Source of the DNA: Desulfobaculum xiamenense
GTDB lineage: Bacteria; Desulfobacterota; Desulfovibrionia; Desulfovibrionales; Desulfovibrionaceae
DNA: 64,000 nt
Reading direction: 5' to 3'
Assembly (NCBI RefSeq): GCF_011927665.1
Contig: NZ_JAATJA010000001.1
Location: forward strand, 415,019 to 479,018
A model generated the notes under the pieces. It made no database searches. It saw nothing but the letters and a program-made list of their open reading frames with translations, and was not told where the DNA came from. Positions 36,495 through 45,822 of the stretch are shown in pieces. The position numbers were made by a program, and so were the translations under genes. The number at the start of each line of letters is the position of its first letter. The stretch's first letter is position 1.

Positions 36495-37865
36495 ATGCCC
36501 CGCAGGAAGATTCCAACCTTCATTTATCCGATACTCGGTTTCGCGCTGACTATTCTGGCCGGAACCGTCCTGCTGCGGCAGGAATTCTGCCACGCGGGCG
36601 AGAGCCTTGGCTGGGTGGACGCGCTGTTCACGGCCACGTCCGCCACCTGCGTGACGGGGCTGGTGGTCGTCGATACCGGCTCGTTCTTCAACACGACGGG
36701 GCAGAGCGTGATTCTTGCGCTCATTCAGCTCGGCGGGTTGGGCATCATGACCTACACGAGCCTCATCTTCTACCTGTGGCGCAAGCGTATCGCCTTCAAC
36801 GACCGGCTGGCCGTCAGCCAGTCCCTGCTGCACGATCCCAAGTTCAGCCTTGGCGATTTCCTGAAGCAGGTGGTGCTGGGCTGTGCGCTGCTCGAATGCC
36901 TTGGGGCCGTGGCGCTGCATCTGCTTGATCCCGAGGGGTTCGCGCCGTTCTCCGCGCTGTTCCATTCCGTGTCCGCCTTCTGCAACGCGGGCTTTTCGCT
37001 CTATGCGGATAGCCTTACCCGCTGGCGCACGGACTGGGCGGTCAATGCTGTGTTCATTGCGCTCATCACCCTTGGCGGACTCGGCTTCATTGTGCTGCTC
37101 GAATGCGCACAGAAGCTTGGGTGCCACTGGTTGCGCTCCGGTTCCTTCAATTCCCTCGGCGGGTCGAACGGCCTGTCGTGGCATGCGCATATCGTGCTGA
37201 AGGTGAGTGCGGGGCTGGTCATCGGCGGAGCGGCCTTCATTCTGCTTGCCGAATTCCTGATGCATACGGGAGACTACTCGCCAAGCGAGGAGATTCTTGG
37301 CTCGCTGTTCCAGTCCGTGACCTGCCGCACGGCGGGGTTCAACACCATGGACATCGGCAGCATGAGCAACGTCTCCCTTTTGGTGATGATTTTGCTCATG
37401 TTCGTTGGCGGTGCGCCCGGCTCCTGCGCTGGCGGCGTGAAGGTGACCACCTTCCGCGCCATTGCGGCCTTCTGCGGTGCGCGGCTCAAGGGCCGCAGGC
37501 AGTCTGTGGCGGGGCGTTTCGCACTGGACGAGGACACCATGAACAGCGCCCTGACGCTGGTGATGATCGCCACGGGCATCGTTGCCCTGGCTACGCTCAT
37601 CCTGTGCGTCAGCGAGACGGGGGCTGTGCCCCATAGCCAGACGCGCGGGCAGTTTCTGGAACTGCTGTTCGAGGCGGTCTCCGCCTTCGGTACGGTGGGA
37701 CTCTCGACGGGGGTGACTCCGCAGTTGTCCGTCGTTGGCAAGTTGACGCTGACGGTGCTCATGTTCGTGGGACGTCTTGGTCCCATCGTGTTCCTGCAGG
37801 TTCTGCAGGAGCTGCATCGGCAGGAAAAGTTTTCGTGGCCGGAGAAGCGGCTGGCCATCGGGTAG
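36495..37865 (+). CDS. ktrB: KtrB-like potassium/sodium uptake channel subunit
   Basis: The 456-residue protein is a second TrkH/KtrB superfamily channel, distinct from the preceding TrkH. Pore-loop repeats appear as TATSATCVTGLVVVDTG, SVSAFCNAGFSLY, SVTCRTAGFNTMD and AVSAFGTVGLSTG. The pattern fits the Ktr type, in which conserved glycines define each filter loop. AGAGGA precedes the ATG. It sits between trkH and ktrA in an apparently single unit, so two channel systems share one locus. Confidence 0.9.
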   Translation: MPRRKIPTFIYPILGFALTILAGTVLLRQEFCHAGESLGWVDALFTATSATCVTGLVVVDTGSFFNTTGQSVILALIQLGGLGIMTYTSLIFYLWRKRIAFNDRLAVSQSLLHDPKFSLGDFLKQVVLGCALLECLGAVALHLLDPEGFAPFSALFHSVSAFCNAGFSLYADSLTRWRTDWAVNAVFIALITLGGLGFIVLLECAQKLGCHWLRSGSFNSLGGSNGLSWHAHIVLKVSAGLVIGGAAFILLAEFLMHTGDYSPSEEILGSLFQSVTCRTAGFNTMDIGSMSNVSLLVMILLMFVGGAPGSCAGGVKVTTFRAIAAFCGARLKGRRQSVAGRFALDEDTMNSALTLVMIATGIVALATLILCVSETGAVPHSQTRGQFLELLFEAVSAFGTVGLSTGVTPQLSVVGKLTLTVLMFVGRLGPIVFLQVLQELHRQEKFSWPEKRLAIG

Positions 37866-37907
37866 CATCACATCCATTCCGGGGCGCATGGTCCGGACGG
37901 AGCACAT

Positions 37908-38561
37908 ATGGACAAGCTTGAAGTTGGTGTCATCGGTCTTGGCAAGTTCGGCTACTTCCTCGCACAGCGGCTCATGGAGCTGGGGCACGACGTCGTGGGG
38001 CTGGATTCCAGCCCGGACTTTGTGCGCCGCGCGCAGGACAACCTGACCCGCGTGTTTCAGGGCGATGGGACTGATCGTACTGTTCTGGAACAGCTGGGCT
38101 TTCAGCATTTCTCGCATGTGGTGGTCAGCGTGGGGTCCGCTATGGAGTCCAGCATCCTCATTTGCTTGCACCTCAAGGAAATCGGAGTCCAGAGCGTGTG
38201 GGTGAAGGCCGTGAGCTGGGAGCACGAGAAGGTGCTGACCAAGATCGGAGCCGACGAGGTGTTCTTCCCCGAGCGCTACGGCGCACAGCAGTTGGCGCTG
38301 CGCATGACGCACCCCGGCCTCATCGATTATCTTCCCTTCGGCATGGGGGTGCTCATCCAGCGGCTGACCGTGGACAAGTGGGATGGCAAGACCCTGCGCG
38401 AGTTGGACCTCACCAATCGCTTTCGTCTTCAGGTTGTGGCCGTCCGCCATCAGGACGTGCCGACCTTCGAGTTCCTGCCGCGCGCGGATACCCGGCTTTC
38501 CCGCGGGGATGAGCTAGTGGTCTTCGTGCAGGAAGATATGCTCAAGAATATCGAACCGTAG
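37908..38561 (+). CDS. ktrA: KtrA-like potassium channel regulatory subunit
   Basis: The 217-residue protein has one RCK domain with the nucleotide motif GVIGLGKFGYFLAQRL, the acidic DSS at the end of strand 2 and a TrkA-C domain from about residue 140. One RCK unit is the KtrA type, unlike the doubled TrkA upstream. ATP/ADP gating and possibly c-di-AMP control are known for the family; nothing here shows which applies. It follows ktrB by 42 bases. Confidence 0.92.
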   Translation: MDKLEVGVIGLGKFGYFLAQRLMELGHDVVGLDSSPDFVRRAQDNLTRVFQGDGTDRTVLEQLGFQHFSHVVVSVGSAMESSILICLHLKEIGVQSVWVKAVSWEHEKVLTKIGADEVFFPERYGAQQLALRMTHPGLIDYLPFGMGVLIQRLTVDKWDGKTLRELDLTNRFRLQVVAVRHQDVPTFEFLPRADTRLSRGDELVVFVQEDMLKNIEP

Positions 38562-38639
38562 GCGCCTCGTCCCTTCACCTTTGGCGGCGGGTGTCGTATT
38601 TAGGGCAGAGAGTGCAATTCGATCACTCCGGGAGGACGG

Positions 38640-39101
38640 ATGCGAAACCATTGGCCCGGAATTCCTGCCACCCCTGCGCTGTGGGGGCTTATTTCGCCTG
38701 ACGGGCGCGGTGATGACTCCGCCGGTTCCGTCATTGTCGACGAGCGTTCGGAAACGTCCGACGGCTCGGGCGGTAATGCGCTCGTCTGCCGATTCTGCGG
38801 CACACGCATCACCACGTCCGGCGCGCGTACGCGCATTGGCGGTAAGCACCATCATGTCTTCTTCAATCCATCCGGCCTGATCTTCGAAGTGGGCTGCTTT
38901 TCCGCCGCACAGGGTCTGCTGTTCGGCGGACCGGCGAGTCTCGAATTCACGTGGTTTCCCGGTTATGCATGGCAGCCCGTGGCCTGCTCCGGATGCCTCG
39001 AACATTTGGGCTGGCATTACTCCGGCTTCGGGACCGGATTCTTCGGTCTCATCCTCACATCGCTTCGCGAGGTCTCTGACGACGCTTCAGGCGAAGGCTG
39101 A
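38640..39101 (+). CDS. Cereblon-like CULT-domain protein
   Basis: The 153-residue protein has an unstructured 45-residue N-terminus and then a CULT domain, the zinc-binding beta-tent domain that binds thalidomide-type imides in cereblon. Zinc ligands fit as Cys50/Cys53 and Cys116/Cys119. Three cage tryptophans (105, 111, 125) and an aromatic (Tyr127) have spacings 6, 14 and 2, the same as in human cereblon. No Lon or DDB1-binding region is present, as in bacterial homologs. GGGAGG precedes the ATG by four bases. The natural bacterial ligand is unknown. It lies 78 bases after ktrA and 192 before a hybrid kinase. Confidence 0.85.
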   Translation: MRNHWPGIPATPALWGLISPDGRGDDSAGSVIVDERSETSDGSGGNALVCRFCGTRITTSGARTRIGGKHHHVFFNPSGLIFEVGCFSAAQGLLFGGPASLEFTWFPGYAWQPVACSGCLEHLGWHYSGFGTGFFGLILTSLREVSDDASGEG

Positions 39102-39293
39102 GCCTCATTCGCGTATCCGTTTCGCGTCCGCGTCCGCTTTTTGTGGATAGTGGTGGCGCGAATACCGCATCTGAATTATACTTAAACATGGTCTGGTCCG
39201 TCGTTGGCTGCTCGATGGGCGTTCGGCCTGCGTGGGTCGTCTGCCCCAGGGCACGGCGTGTCGTTCGGCCGTATGCTTCAAGGAGGCGGGGTA

Positions 39294-42200
39294 ATGGACG
39301 ATCTGGAACGCCTCATCACGACGAGCGAGGAATGGCTCATGGAGCGCATCCTCGGCTATGCGAAGGAACGTGGCTACGTCCGCTACACGTCCACGCTGCT
39401 TGAGGCGTGGCGGCTGTCCATTTCCGGTCTGTCCGGCGTTATCGTCGATGCCTTGAGGATATTCGGCGATACCCCTCCTGAATTCTCGCCCGAGGAAGAT
39501 TACGTGGGCGATCCCATCACCGCGTTCGGCGTACTGGAGGCCCGAAGGCACCGCGAACGCGGCGTCGACATGGGCATGTTTCTGAGCCTGCTCAAGTATT
39601 ATCGCCAGAGCTATGTCGATCTCATTGAACTGCGCGTGCCGGACATGGCGTCGAGGCAGCGTTGGCGGTCCTTCGTCATCCGTGTGTTCGACAGGCTCGA
39701 ACTTGCGCTCGTGGTGGAATGGGCGGCCAAGGGTTCGGACGAGTTGAGCAATGAGTTGCAGGCGCAGGCCCGCATCATGACCAACGAGAAGAACCGGTAC
39801 CTGACGCTGTTCGAGAGCATTTCGACGCCCATGTTCCTGCTCGATGCGACTGGGACCGTGCTCAACCTGAACAGCGCGGCGTCCGAACTGCTTGGGCGTT
39901 CGACACGGTACGGTGCGCATTATTATGGTCCGCGTGGATATCCGGGGAGTTCTCTTGATGCCGAGGACGGGAGCGGGGTGATAGGCACTCCGCTTGGGGA
40001 TCTTCTTCCGTGGCTTGGCAACGAGTTGCGCGACTTTCGCAGCGGTGCGGCGAAGGCCATGCGCTTCGAGCGCCGGGTGAGGTTGGATGACGGCGACAGT
40101 CGCGTCTACCTTGTGTCCTTCAACATTATGCCGGATGTGTCCGGGAAGTTTGCGGGCATGACGGTGACGCTTGGCGACATGACCAACCTGCGAAAGGCCG
40201 AGCAACAGGCGATGGGCCACGCCGAGCGGTTTGCGCTTGCCCAGCGCTGCGCTGGCGTGGGGTGCTGGGAATGGAACATCCCGGTCGATAGGCTTGAGTG
40301 GTCCGACGTGGTGCATACGATTTTCGGCCGCGATGAGCGGCCCGCGCCAGTGACCTTCGACGAGTTCATCGCGATGATTCATCCGCGTGATCAGGTCCGC
40401 GTGCGGACCGCCGTGGACGATGCCGTGTGCCGCGTGTGTGGCTACGAGGTCGATCATCGCATCGAACGTCCGGACGGCAGCGTGCGGTGGGTGCTGGAGA
40501 CGGGGGCTGTGCTACCCGGCATCGGCGGCGCCGCCGAGCGCATGATCGGCGTGGTCATGGACATCACGGAGCGCAAGGAAGCGGAGCGCATGCTCCGCGA
40601 TGCCCGCGATGCCGCCGAAAGTGCGAACCGGGCCAAGAGCGAATTTCTGGCCAACATGAGCCACGAGATACGCACTCCCATGAATGCCATCATGGGCATG
40701 CTGCACCTGTGCCGACGCACGGAACTCACTTCCCGCCAGCGTCAGTACATCGACAAGGCCGAGTTCGCCTCGCGCTCCCTGCTGGGCATCATTGGCGATA
40801 TTCTCGATTTCTCGAAGATCGAGGCTGGCCACTTGGAGATGGAGAGCATTTCCTTCAGCTTGCAGGAAGTTTTGGAGCAACTGGCCGACGTGACGGCACT
40901 GGCCGCACAGCGCAAGGATGTCGAACTGATCGTGGCCGTTGCCCCGGATGTGCCGGACAGGATTGTCGGCGATCCGCTGCGGCTTGGTCAGGTGTTGCAG
41001 AACCTTGTCGGCAATGCCGTCAAGTTTACTGAATCCGGCGAGATATGCGTCAATCTGGAGCTTGCCCGCCAGTCGGATGATCGCGCGCAGATCGAATTTT
41101 CCGTTCGCGATACGGGCATCGGCATGACGCAGGAAGAGTTGGCGCGAGTGTTCGAGCCGTTCACGCAGTCCGATTCGTCCACCACCCGGCGTTATGGCGG
41201 CACGGGGCTTGGCCTTGCCATCAGCCGTAGGCTTGTCGAAATGATGGGAGGGCGGCTCGTGGTGGAAAGCGCACCGGGGCAGGGAAGCCGATTCGCCTTC
41301 GCCCTCGATGTCGCGATAGAGGCGAAGGGTGCTGGTCAGCAGACGATCATGCCAGCGGAACTCCGGGGCATGCGCACGCTCGTGGTGGACGATAGTTTGA
41401 CGAGTTGCGAATACATGCGCCGTTGCCTCTGCTCGCTTGATCTGTCCGTGTCCACGGTCTCCTCGCCCTTGGCGGCGTTGGACGTGTTGCATGGGGCTAT
41501 ACAGGGGCAACCCTTCGATCTGGTCTTCATGGATTGGAAAATGCCGGAGATGGACGGCATCAAGGCTACTCGGCGGATTTTCGCGGATGAGCGGCTGTCC
41601 CGGAAGCCCGTGGTGATCATGATGACGGCCTTCGGGTACGACGACATCATGCGTCAGGCCGAGGAGGCGGGCGTGGGGGGCTTCCTGCTTAAGCCCGTGA
41701 GCCAGTCATTGCTGTACGAGGCCATTCTTCAGGCCTTCGGGCACGAGGATGGTACAAACCTCGTCCGCAGGCGCGAGCGAGCCGATGATTCGCCGGACGC
41801 GGCGACCTTGAGCGGTCTGCATGTCCTGCTGGTGGAGGACAACGAGTTCAACCGCGAGTTGGCCTGCGAACTGCTTTCCTCCGTCGGGGTAATGGTGGAT
41901 GAGGCCGTGAACGGAAGGCAGGCCGTGGATATGGCGCTTGCCGGCAACTACGATGCCGTGCTCATGGACATCCAGATGCCGGAGATGGACGGCTACGAGG
42001 CCGCCCGCCGCATCCGTGCGGACGCCGGACGAGGGAGGCTACCCATCATCGCCATGACGGCGCACGCCATGCGCGGCGACAGGGAGAAGAGCTTGGAAGC
42101 GGGGATGGATGACCATGTCACGAAGCCCATCATTCCCAACGTGCTCTACGATACGCTGGCGCGTTGGACGGGCCGCAGGGCCGTCATCATTGGCGATGGA

Positions 42201-42602
42201 GAGGGCATAGCGCCTTTGCGCGCCGAGGTGGAGAAGACTCCGTCGCTCAAGGTGCTGGAGGGGCTGGATGTGTCGTGCGGGCTTGTGAGCTGCATGGGGG
42301 ACTGCACCATGTATCGGCGCATGCTCGAAACGTTCATCGCGCAGTATGAGCATGCGGGCGATGATATCGCACGCCTGCTGCATGATGACGACATCGAGGG
42401 TGCGACGCGGTTCGCGCACAGCATGAAGAGCGTGGCGGGCAGCATAGGGGCGCTGGAGCTTCAGCACTCCGCAGCGGCGCTGGAGCTAACCCTGCGCGAT
42501 GAAGGCCGGGATTTCGCCCCGTTGAAGTTGAGCGAGTTCGCTTCGTGCTTGCGGGGAGTGTTGGAGTCGGCCAAACAGTATATTGCGGAAAACGGAAAGT
42601 GA
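39294..42602 (+). CDS. Hybrid sensor histidine kinase with two PAS, HisKA, ATPase, two REC and HPt domains
   Basis: The 1102-residue multidomain kinase begins with a helical region (about 1-155) that resembles the RsbRD N-terminal sensor domain. PAS-like domains follow near 165-290 and 305-435, then HisKA with phospho-acceptor His457 in [11 protein letters not shown]. The ATPase domain holds [15 protein letters not shown]1 has Asp747, REC2 Asp892 and the C-terminal HPt His1042 in [13 protein letters not shown]. All phosphorelay residues are intact. No transmembrane helix is evident, so sensing is probably cytoplasmic. GGAGG lies seven bases before the ATG. Neither a cognate DNA-binding regulator nor an output is adjacent. 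Confidence 0.92.
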   Translation: MDDLERLITTSEEWLMERILGYAKERGYVRYTSTLLEAWRLSISGLSGVIVDALRIFGDTPPEFSPEEDYVGDPITAFGVLEARRHRERGVDMGMFLSLLKYYRQSYVDLIELRVPDMASRQRWRSFVIRVFDRLELALVVEWAAKGSDELSNELQAQARIMTNEKNRYLTLFESISTPMFLLDATGTVLNLNSAASELLGRSTRYGAHYYGPRGYPGSSLDAEDGSGVIGTPLGDLLPWLGNELRDFRSGAAKAMRFERRVRLDDGDSRVYLVSFNIMPDVSGKFAGMTVTLGDMTNLRKAEQQAMGHAERFALAQRCAGVGCWEWNIPVDRLEWSDVVHTIFGRDERPAPVTFDEFIAMIHPRDQVRVRTAVDDAVCRVCGYEVDHRIERPDGSVRWVLETGAVLPGIGGAAERMIGVVMDITERKEAERMLRDARDAAESANRAKSEFLANMSHEIRTPMNAIMGMLHLCRRTELTSRQRQYIDKAEFASRSLLGIIGDILDFSKIEAGHLEMESISFSLQEVLEQLADVTALAAQRKDVELIVAVAPDVPDRIVGDPLRLGQVLQNLVGNAVKFTESGEICVNLELARQSDDRAQIEFSVRDTGIGMTQEELARVFEPFTQSDSSTTRRYGGTGLGLAISRRLVEMMGGRLVVESAPGQGSRFAFALDVAIEAKGAGQQTIMPAELRGMRTLVVDDSLTSCEYMRRCLCSLDLSVSTVSSPLAALDVLHGAIQGQPFDLVFMDWKMPEMDGIKATRRIFADERLSRKPVVIMMTAFGYDDIMRQAEEAGVGGFLLKPVSQSLLYEAILQAFGHEDGTNLVRRRERADDSPDAATLSGLHVLLVEDNEFNRELACELLSSVGVMVDEAVNGRQAVDMALAGNYDAVLMDIQMPEMDGYEAARRIRADAGRGRLPIIAMTAHAMRGDREKSLEAGMDDHVTKPIIPNVLYDTLARWTGRRAVIIGDGEGIAPLRAEVEKTPSLKVLEGLDVSCGLVSCMGDCTMYRRMLETFIAQYEHAGDDIARLLHDDDIEGATRFAHSMKSVAGSIGALELQHSAAALELTLRDEGRDFAPLKLSEFASCLRGVLESAKQYIAENGK

Positions 42603-42629
42603 TGCGTCCCGCCATATGCGGGTGCCCTG

Positions 42630-42659
42630 CGCGGGGATCGGTGTCTGCCGGTCCCCGCG
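42630..42659. terminator. Possible bidirectional terminator between hybrid kinase and mqnA
   Basis: CGCGGGGATCGG and CCGGTCCCCGCG form a 12-bp stem with one mismatch and a 6-base loop between two convergent genes. T-runs are poor on both strands. Confidence 0.45.
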
Positions 42660-42671
42660 TGTGCGTTTGGG

Positions 42672-43526
42672 CTAGAGTGCCCAGCGCAGGCCGGGAACGC
42701 CGGGAATGAGGCCGAGACGGCGGCAGTAGTCGCCAAAGAGCACAAGCGAGGCCTCCTCGCGCGGGCCGAGGTCGTAGTCGAGGGTGGAGAGGTAGTCCTC
42801 GATGCCTTCGCGCGATATCCAGCCGCAGATGTCCTTCATTTCGGAAATTTCGCCGATGGACTCGTGGCAGGCGGCCTTGCAGTGCAAAAGCGCGGTGTGG
42901 ACGTCGGCCAGAAGCTCGCGCTGCGCGTCGGACAGGCCGTTGCGCACGATCCATACGGCGAAGACGAAGGGCAGGCCGGTGAAGGCGCGCCATTGCTCGG
43001 CAAGGTCGATGATGTGCCAGCCCGCGGGCGGATTCAGCCAGTTTTGCAGGGCGAAGTTGCCGATTTCGAGGAAGGGGCGCTTGCAATCAAGCCCCGTGCC
43101 GGGGGTGATGGGAACCCAGTTTGCCGTGGGAAGCTTCCAGTGGAAGCTCCACAGCGTTTTGAGCAGAGCCACGGAGCTTGCCGAGGCGCGGGTGACGTGG
43201 ATGTCGTTGCCGTTTTCGGCCATCCAGCGGGGCAGCTCCTCCAAGGCCACCGGGCTGACCAGAAGTACGCTTTTGACCGGGCCGGATGGGGCGGTGATGG
43301 ACAGCCCAGGCAGCAGGCGGTAGCGCTCTGCGTTGGCGAGGTATTCAAAGGCCGAGGCCGGAGAGAGGTCTATTTCGCCATGCTCCAGAGCGCTGTTCAT
43401 TTCCGAGGGATGGCCCGGCATGTACCTGATGCCGGACGATGGCGGGAAGTGGCGCTTAAGGGTCTGGAACAGGGGAAGGACGTTCAGGTAGCTGATCTGT
43501 CCGATGGTCAGGTGCGTATGGCTCAT
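42672..43526 (-). CDS. mqnA: Chorismate dehydratase (menaquinone synthesis, futalosine pathway)
   Basis: MqnA removes water from chorismate to make 3-enolpyruvylbenzoate, the first step of the futalosine route to menaquinone. The 284-residue periplasmic-binding-protein-like fold starts GQISYLNVLPLF, with PSEMNSALEHGEIDLSPASAFEYL and a later LLVSPVALEELP and TSSS-like ASASSVALLKTL. These fit MqnA well. AAGGA precedes the ATG. It lies downstream of adk, separated by the adk terminator. Other mqn genes are not in the window unless one of the amidohydrolases at 5.6-8.3 kb acts on aminodeoxyfutalosine. Confidence 0.9.
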   Translation of the reverse strand: MSHTHLTIGQISYLNVLPLFQTLKRHFPPSSGIRYMPGHPSEMNSALEHGEIDLSPASAFEYLANAERYRLLPGLSITAPSGPVKSVLLVSPVALEELPRWMAENGNDIHVTRASASSVALLKTLWSFHWKLPTANWVPITPGTGLDCKRPFLEIGNFALQNWLNPPAGWHIIDLAEQWRAFTGLPFVFAVWIVRNGLSDAQRELLADVHTALLHCKAACHESIGEISEMKDICGWISREGIEDYLSTLDYDLGPREEASLVLFGDYCRRLGLIPGVPGLRWAL

Positions 43527-43594
43527 GGTTCGCTGTCCTTGCGTTGCATTGGCCCGCTGGGGCGGGATTCGCGGCGGGCGCGCCGGAAAAGGAA

Positions 43595-43626
43595 AAGGCC
43601 CCCGGAGGTATACCGCCGGGGGCCTT
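43595..43626 (-). terminator. Rho-independent terminator of adk
   Basis: An 11-bp perfect stem (43595-43605 with 43616-43626) is followed on the minus strand by TTTTCCTTTTCC. Confidence 0.88.
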
Positions 43627-43647
43627 GGCATGCAACATGCGGATGAA

Positions 43648-44319
43648 CTAGGCGAGCTGGGAGATAAGGAATTCCTTGATCTCGTCGATGGAGCCTTCGC
43701 CGTTCAGCTCGATGTACTTGAAGCCAGCCTCGGCAGCCTTGTCCTTGTAGAAGTAGGCGGCGGCGAGGGTGCCGGTCTTGGTGTCGTAGTAGATGTTGTG
43801 GCGCTTGTCGATGGCGTTTTCGTCCTGATCGTCAGCGCGGGCGGTGAGAGCGCCGCCGCACACGCGGCACTTGTCGCCGTCGGGAGCGATGGCGGCAATG
43901 CCGATGTTGTTGGGATGGTTGGGGTCGGTGGCGCAGAGGCGGCGACCCATGATGCGGGCCTTGGCGACCTCGCGGGGCAGCAGGATCTCGATGACGTAGT
44001 CAAGCTTCACGCCGTCCTTCTGGAGGGCGTCCCACAGCTTCTCGGCCTGCACGATGGAACGGGGGAAGCCGTCCAGCAGCCAGCCGTTGGCGGAGGAGTT
44101 CTTCAGAACGTCGAGAACCATGGGGATGGTGATGTCGTCGGGAACCAGCTCGCCCTTGTCGATGAAGGCCTTGGCCTTGAGGCCAAGCTCGGTGCCGCCG
44201 CCGATGTGCTTGCGGAAGATGGCGCCGGACTCAATGTGGTCCAGGTCAAACTTCTTCTTTGCAAGAGAACCCTGAGTGCCTTTGCCGCTTCCATTGGGGC
44301 CGAAAATAAGAATATTCAC
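43648..44319 (-). CDS. adk: Adenylate kinase, metal-binding LID type
   Basis: Adenylate kinase interconverts ATP, AMP and ADP. The 223-residue protein has the P-loop GPNGSGKGT (residues 7-15) and LLDGFPRS (81-88). The LID carries Cys129, His135, Cys151 and Cys154 (C-x5-H-x15-C-x2-C). That arrangement is known from Desulfovibrio adenylate kinases, which bind zinc, cobalt or iron, and differs from the four-cysteine Gram-positive site. A promoter with consensus -35 lies upstream and a strong terminator downstream. Confidence 0.96.
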   Translation of the reverse strand: MNILIFGPNGSGKGTQGSLAKKKFDLDHIESGAIFRKHIGGGTELGLKAKAFIDKGELVPDDITIPMVLDVLKNSSANGWLLDGFPRSIVQAEKLWDALQKDGVKLDYVIEILLPREVAKARIMGRRLCATDPNHPNNIGIAAIAPDGDKCRVCGGALTARADDQDENAIDKRHNIYYDTKTGTLAAAYFYKDKAAEAGFKYIELNGEGSIDEIKEFLISQLA

Positions 44320-44355
44320 CGGTTCCTCCTTAACAAGTTGAAAATTTCACAAAGC

Positions 44356-44382
44356 ACTATACTTCTCGCCCGCCGCTGTCAA
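44356..44382 (-). promoter_or_regulatory. Candidate adk promoter
   Basis: On the minus strand a consensus TTGACA (44377-44382) is followed after 15 bases by TATAGT (44356-44361). It lies about 40 bases upstream of the adk ATG, which has AAGGAGG before it. Confidence 0.6.
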
Positions 44383-44420
44383 TGGCGTGCGGCGGCAAGT
44401 CCGCCAAATGCGGACAAAAT

Positions 44421-45446
44421 TCAGCATTCACGCGGCCTGAAGAGCAGGCCCGCCGCGCTGGTCGTCACGGTCTTTGCGCCGGGAAACTGCACCGTGCGCC
44501 CCCCTTCGCCGCTTCTAAACAGGCGGTCGAGGGTATGCAGACTGTCGGCCAATGCCTGCCCCGGACCGAGGCGTTCGAGCGTCGCCTTGTAGAGGCGCAG
44601 TCGCACAGTCTGGTGCAGATCGTCAAGTATTTCGCGGGGTAAAAGTAATCCACCCGAGTGGGGAACCCCGCATTCGAGCAGGCGCTGGACCTCGCCGTCC
44701 CAGTAGTCGCGGTCGAGGCTCGCCACGCGCCATTGGGCGGCCACGGCGCGGAGAATGTTCGGGTTTTCACGAGCGAGCAGCGGAAGAACTTCGTGGCGCA
44801 TGCGGTTGCGCGTGAAGGTCGTGTCCGCGTTGGAGGCGTCCTCCACCCATGGCAGGCCGAGGGCGCGGGCGCAGGTTTCAATGTCCGCACGCGTCGTGAG
44901 CAGCAGAGGTCGCACGAGGTGCCGTGCGCTGTCGATGCCGCGCATGCCGCCCAGCTCCGGCCAGCCAGCGCCGCGCGTCAGGCGCATGAGCACGTCCTCG
45001 GCGAGGTCGTCGAGGTTGTGCCCGAGGGCGATGAGGCTCGCTCCGTTGCGCTGGCGGGTTTGCTCCAGGAAGTCGTAGCGTGCGTCGCGAGCGGCCTCTT
45101 CGAGACCGATGCCGCGTGTGGCGGCGAGGGCGGCCACGTCGATGCGTGTGGTCTCGCAGTGGATATGGGCTGCCTCGCATAGGGCGAGGGCGTGGCGGGC
45201 TTCTGCGGACGATTCCTGACGCAGGCCGTGGTCGAGATGGGCCGCCAGCACCTCGCAGCGTAGGCGGTCGCGCAGGAGGGCGAGGGTGGCGAGCAGCACC
45301 GTGGAGTCCACGCCGCCGGAGAAGGCGACGAGGATGGCGGCTCCGTCCGTCTCCGCCTTCAGCTCGTCGCGCAGGAAGCGTTCGATGCCGAGACAGAAGC
45401 GCGCCTGAGCGGGCGGGATGTCCTGAAGGCGGAGAGGAAAGCGCAT
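44421..45446 (-). CDS. tilS: tRNA(Ile)-lysidine synthetase
   Basis: TilS converts cytidine 34 of the CAU-anticodon isoleucine tRNA to lysidine so that AUA is read as isoleucine. The 341-residue protein has the N-type ATP pyrophosphatase P-loop AFSGGVDST (41-49), HLDHGLRQESS, ALGHNLDDLAED and the specificity segment WVEDASNADTTFTRNRMRHEVLPLL. It is shorter than the E. coli enzyme and lacks its extra C-terminal domain, as in other short TilS. It follows the 111-residue gene by 16 bases. Confidence 0.95.
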   Translation of the reverse strand: MRFPLRLQDIPPAQARFCLGIERFLRDELKAETDGAAILVAFSGGVDSTVLLATLALLRDRLRCEVLAAHLDHGLRQESSAEARHALALCEAAHIHCETTRIDVAALAATRGIGLEEAARDARYDFLEQTRQRNGASLIALGHNLDDLAEDVLMRLTRGAGWPELGGMRGIDSARHLVRPLLLTTRADIETCARALGLPWVEDASNADTTFTRNRMRHEVLPLLARENPNILRAVAAQWRVASLDRDYWDGEVQRLLECGVPHSGGLLLPREILDDLHQTVRLRLYKATLERLGPGQALADSLHTLDRLFRSGEGGRTVQFPGAKTVTTSAAGLLFRPREC

Positions 45447-45462
45447 GGCGGCAGCCTGTGGG

Positions 45463-45798
45463 CTAGGCCGGGATGTCCTGTTCCCTTAAGGCGGAGTCGA
45501 GCCATTCGATGGCGTACAGCCGCTGCTCCGGGGTGGCATAGGCCACGCACGAGCAGCGGATGATGTTGCGCGCGCGGACCAGCAGCTCCATGCGCACGCC
45601 GTTTTCGAGCGTCTCGATGCCGAGGCTGTAGGGACCGCACTGCGCGGCGTGGGCGGTCTGTTCGTCGGTGTAGAGGCTTTCGGGGATGTCCAGCCAGTAC
45701 ATGCCGTCCATGGAGCCCTTCATGCCGTTGGCGTCGAAGGTTGCTTCAAGCCGTTTCACGTTGTCTTCGGTCAGGTCGTCGATACAGTAGAGGCGCAT
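45463..45798 (-). CDS. Hypothetical protein between hemA and tilS
   Basis: The 111-residue acidic protein starts MRLYCIDDLTEDNVKRLEATF and contains GMYWLDIPESLYTDEQ, CGPYSLGIETLENGVRMELLVRAR and two cysteines in IIRCSCVAYAT. No membrane segment or known motif is recognised. It is judged real by its tight fit between hemA (24-base gap) and tilS (16-base gap) and by normal codon use. The function is unknown. Confidence 0.75.
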   Translation of the reverse strand: MRLYCIDDLTEDNVKRLEATFDANGMKGSMDGMYWLDIPESLYTDEQTAHAAQCGPYSLGIETLENGVRMELLVRARNIIRCSCVAYATPEQRLYAIEWLDSALREQDIPA

Positions 45799-45822
45799 GT
45801 GAATCTCGCTTGAGGTTGAGGC

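Noticed and set aside
36435-38450. 671-codon minus-strand frame opposite ktrB and ktrA
   Set aside because: Antisense to two clear potassium transport genes; composition typical of a shadow frame.
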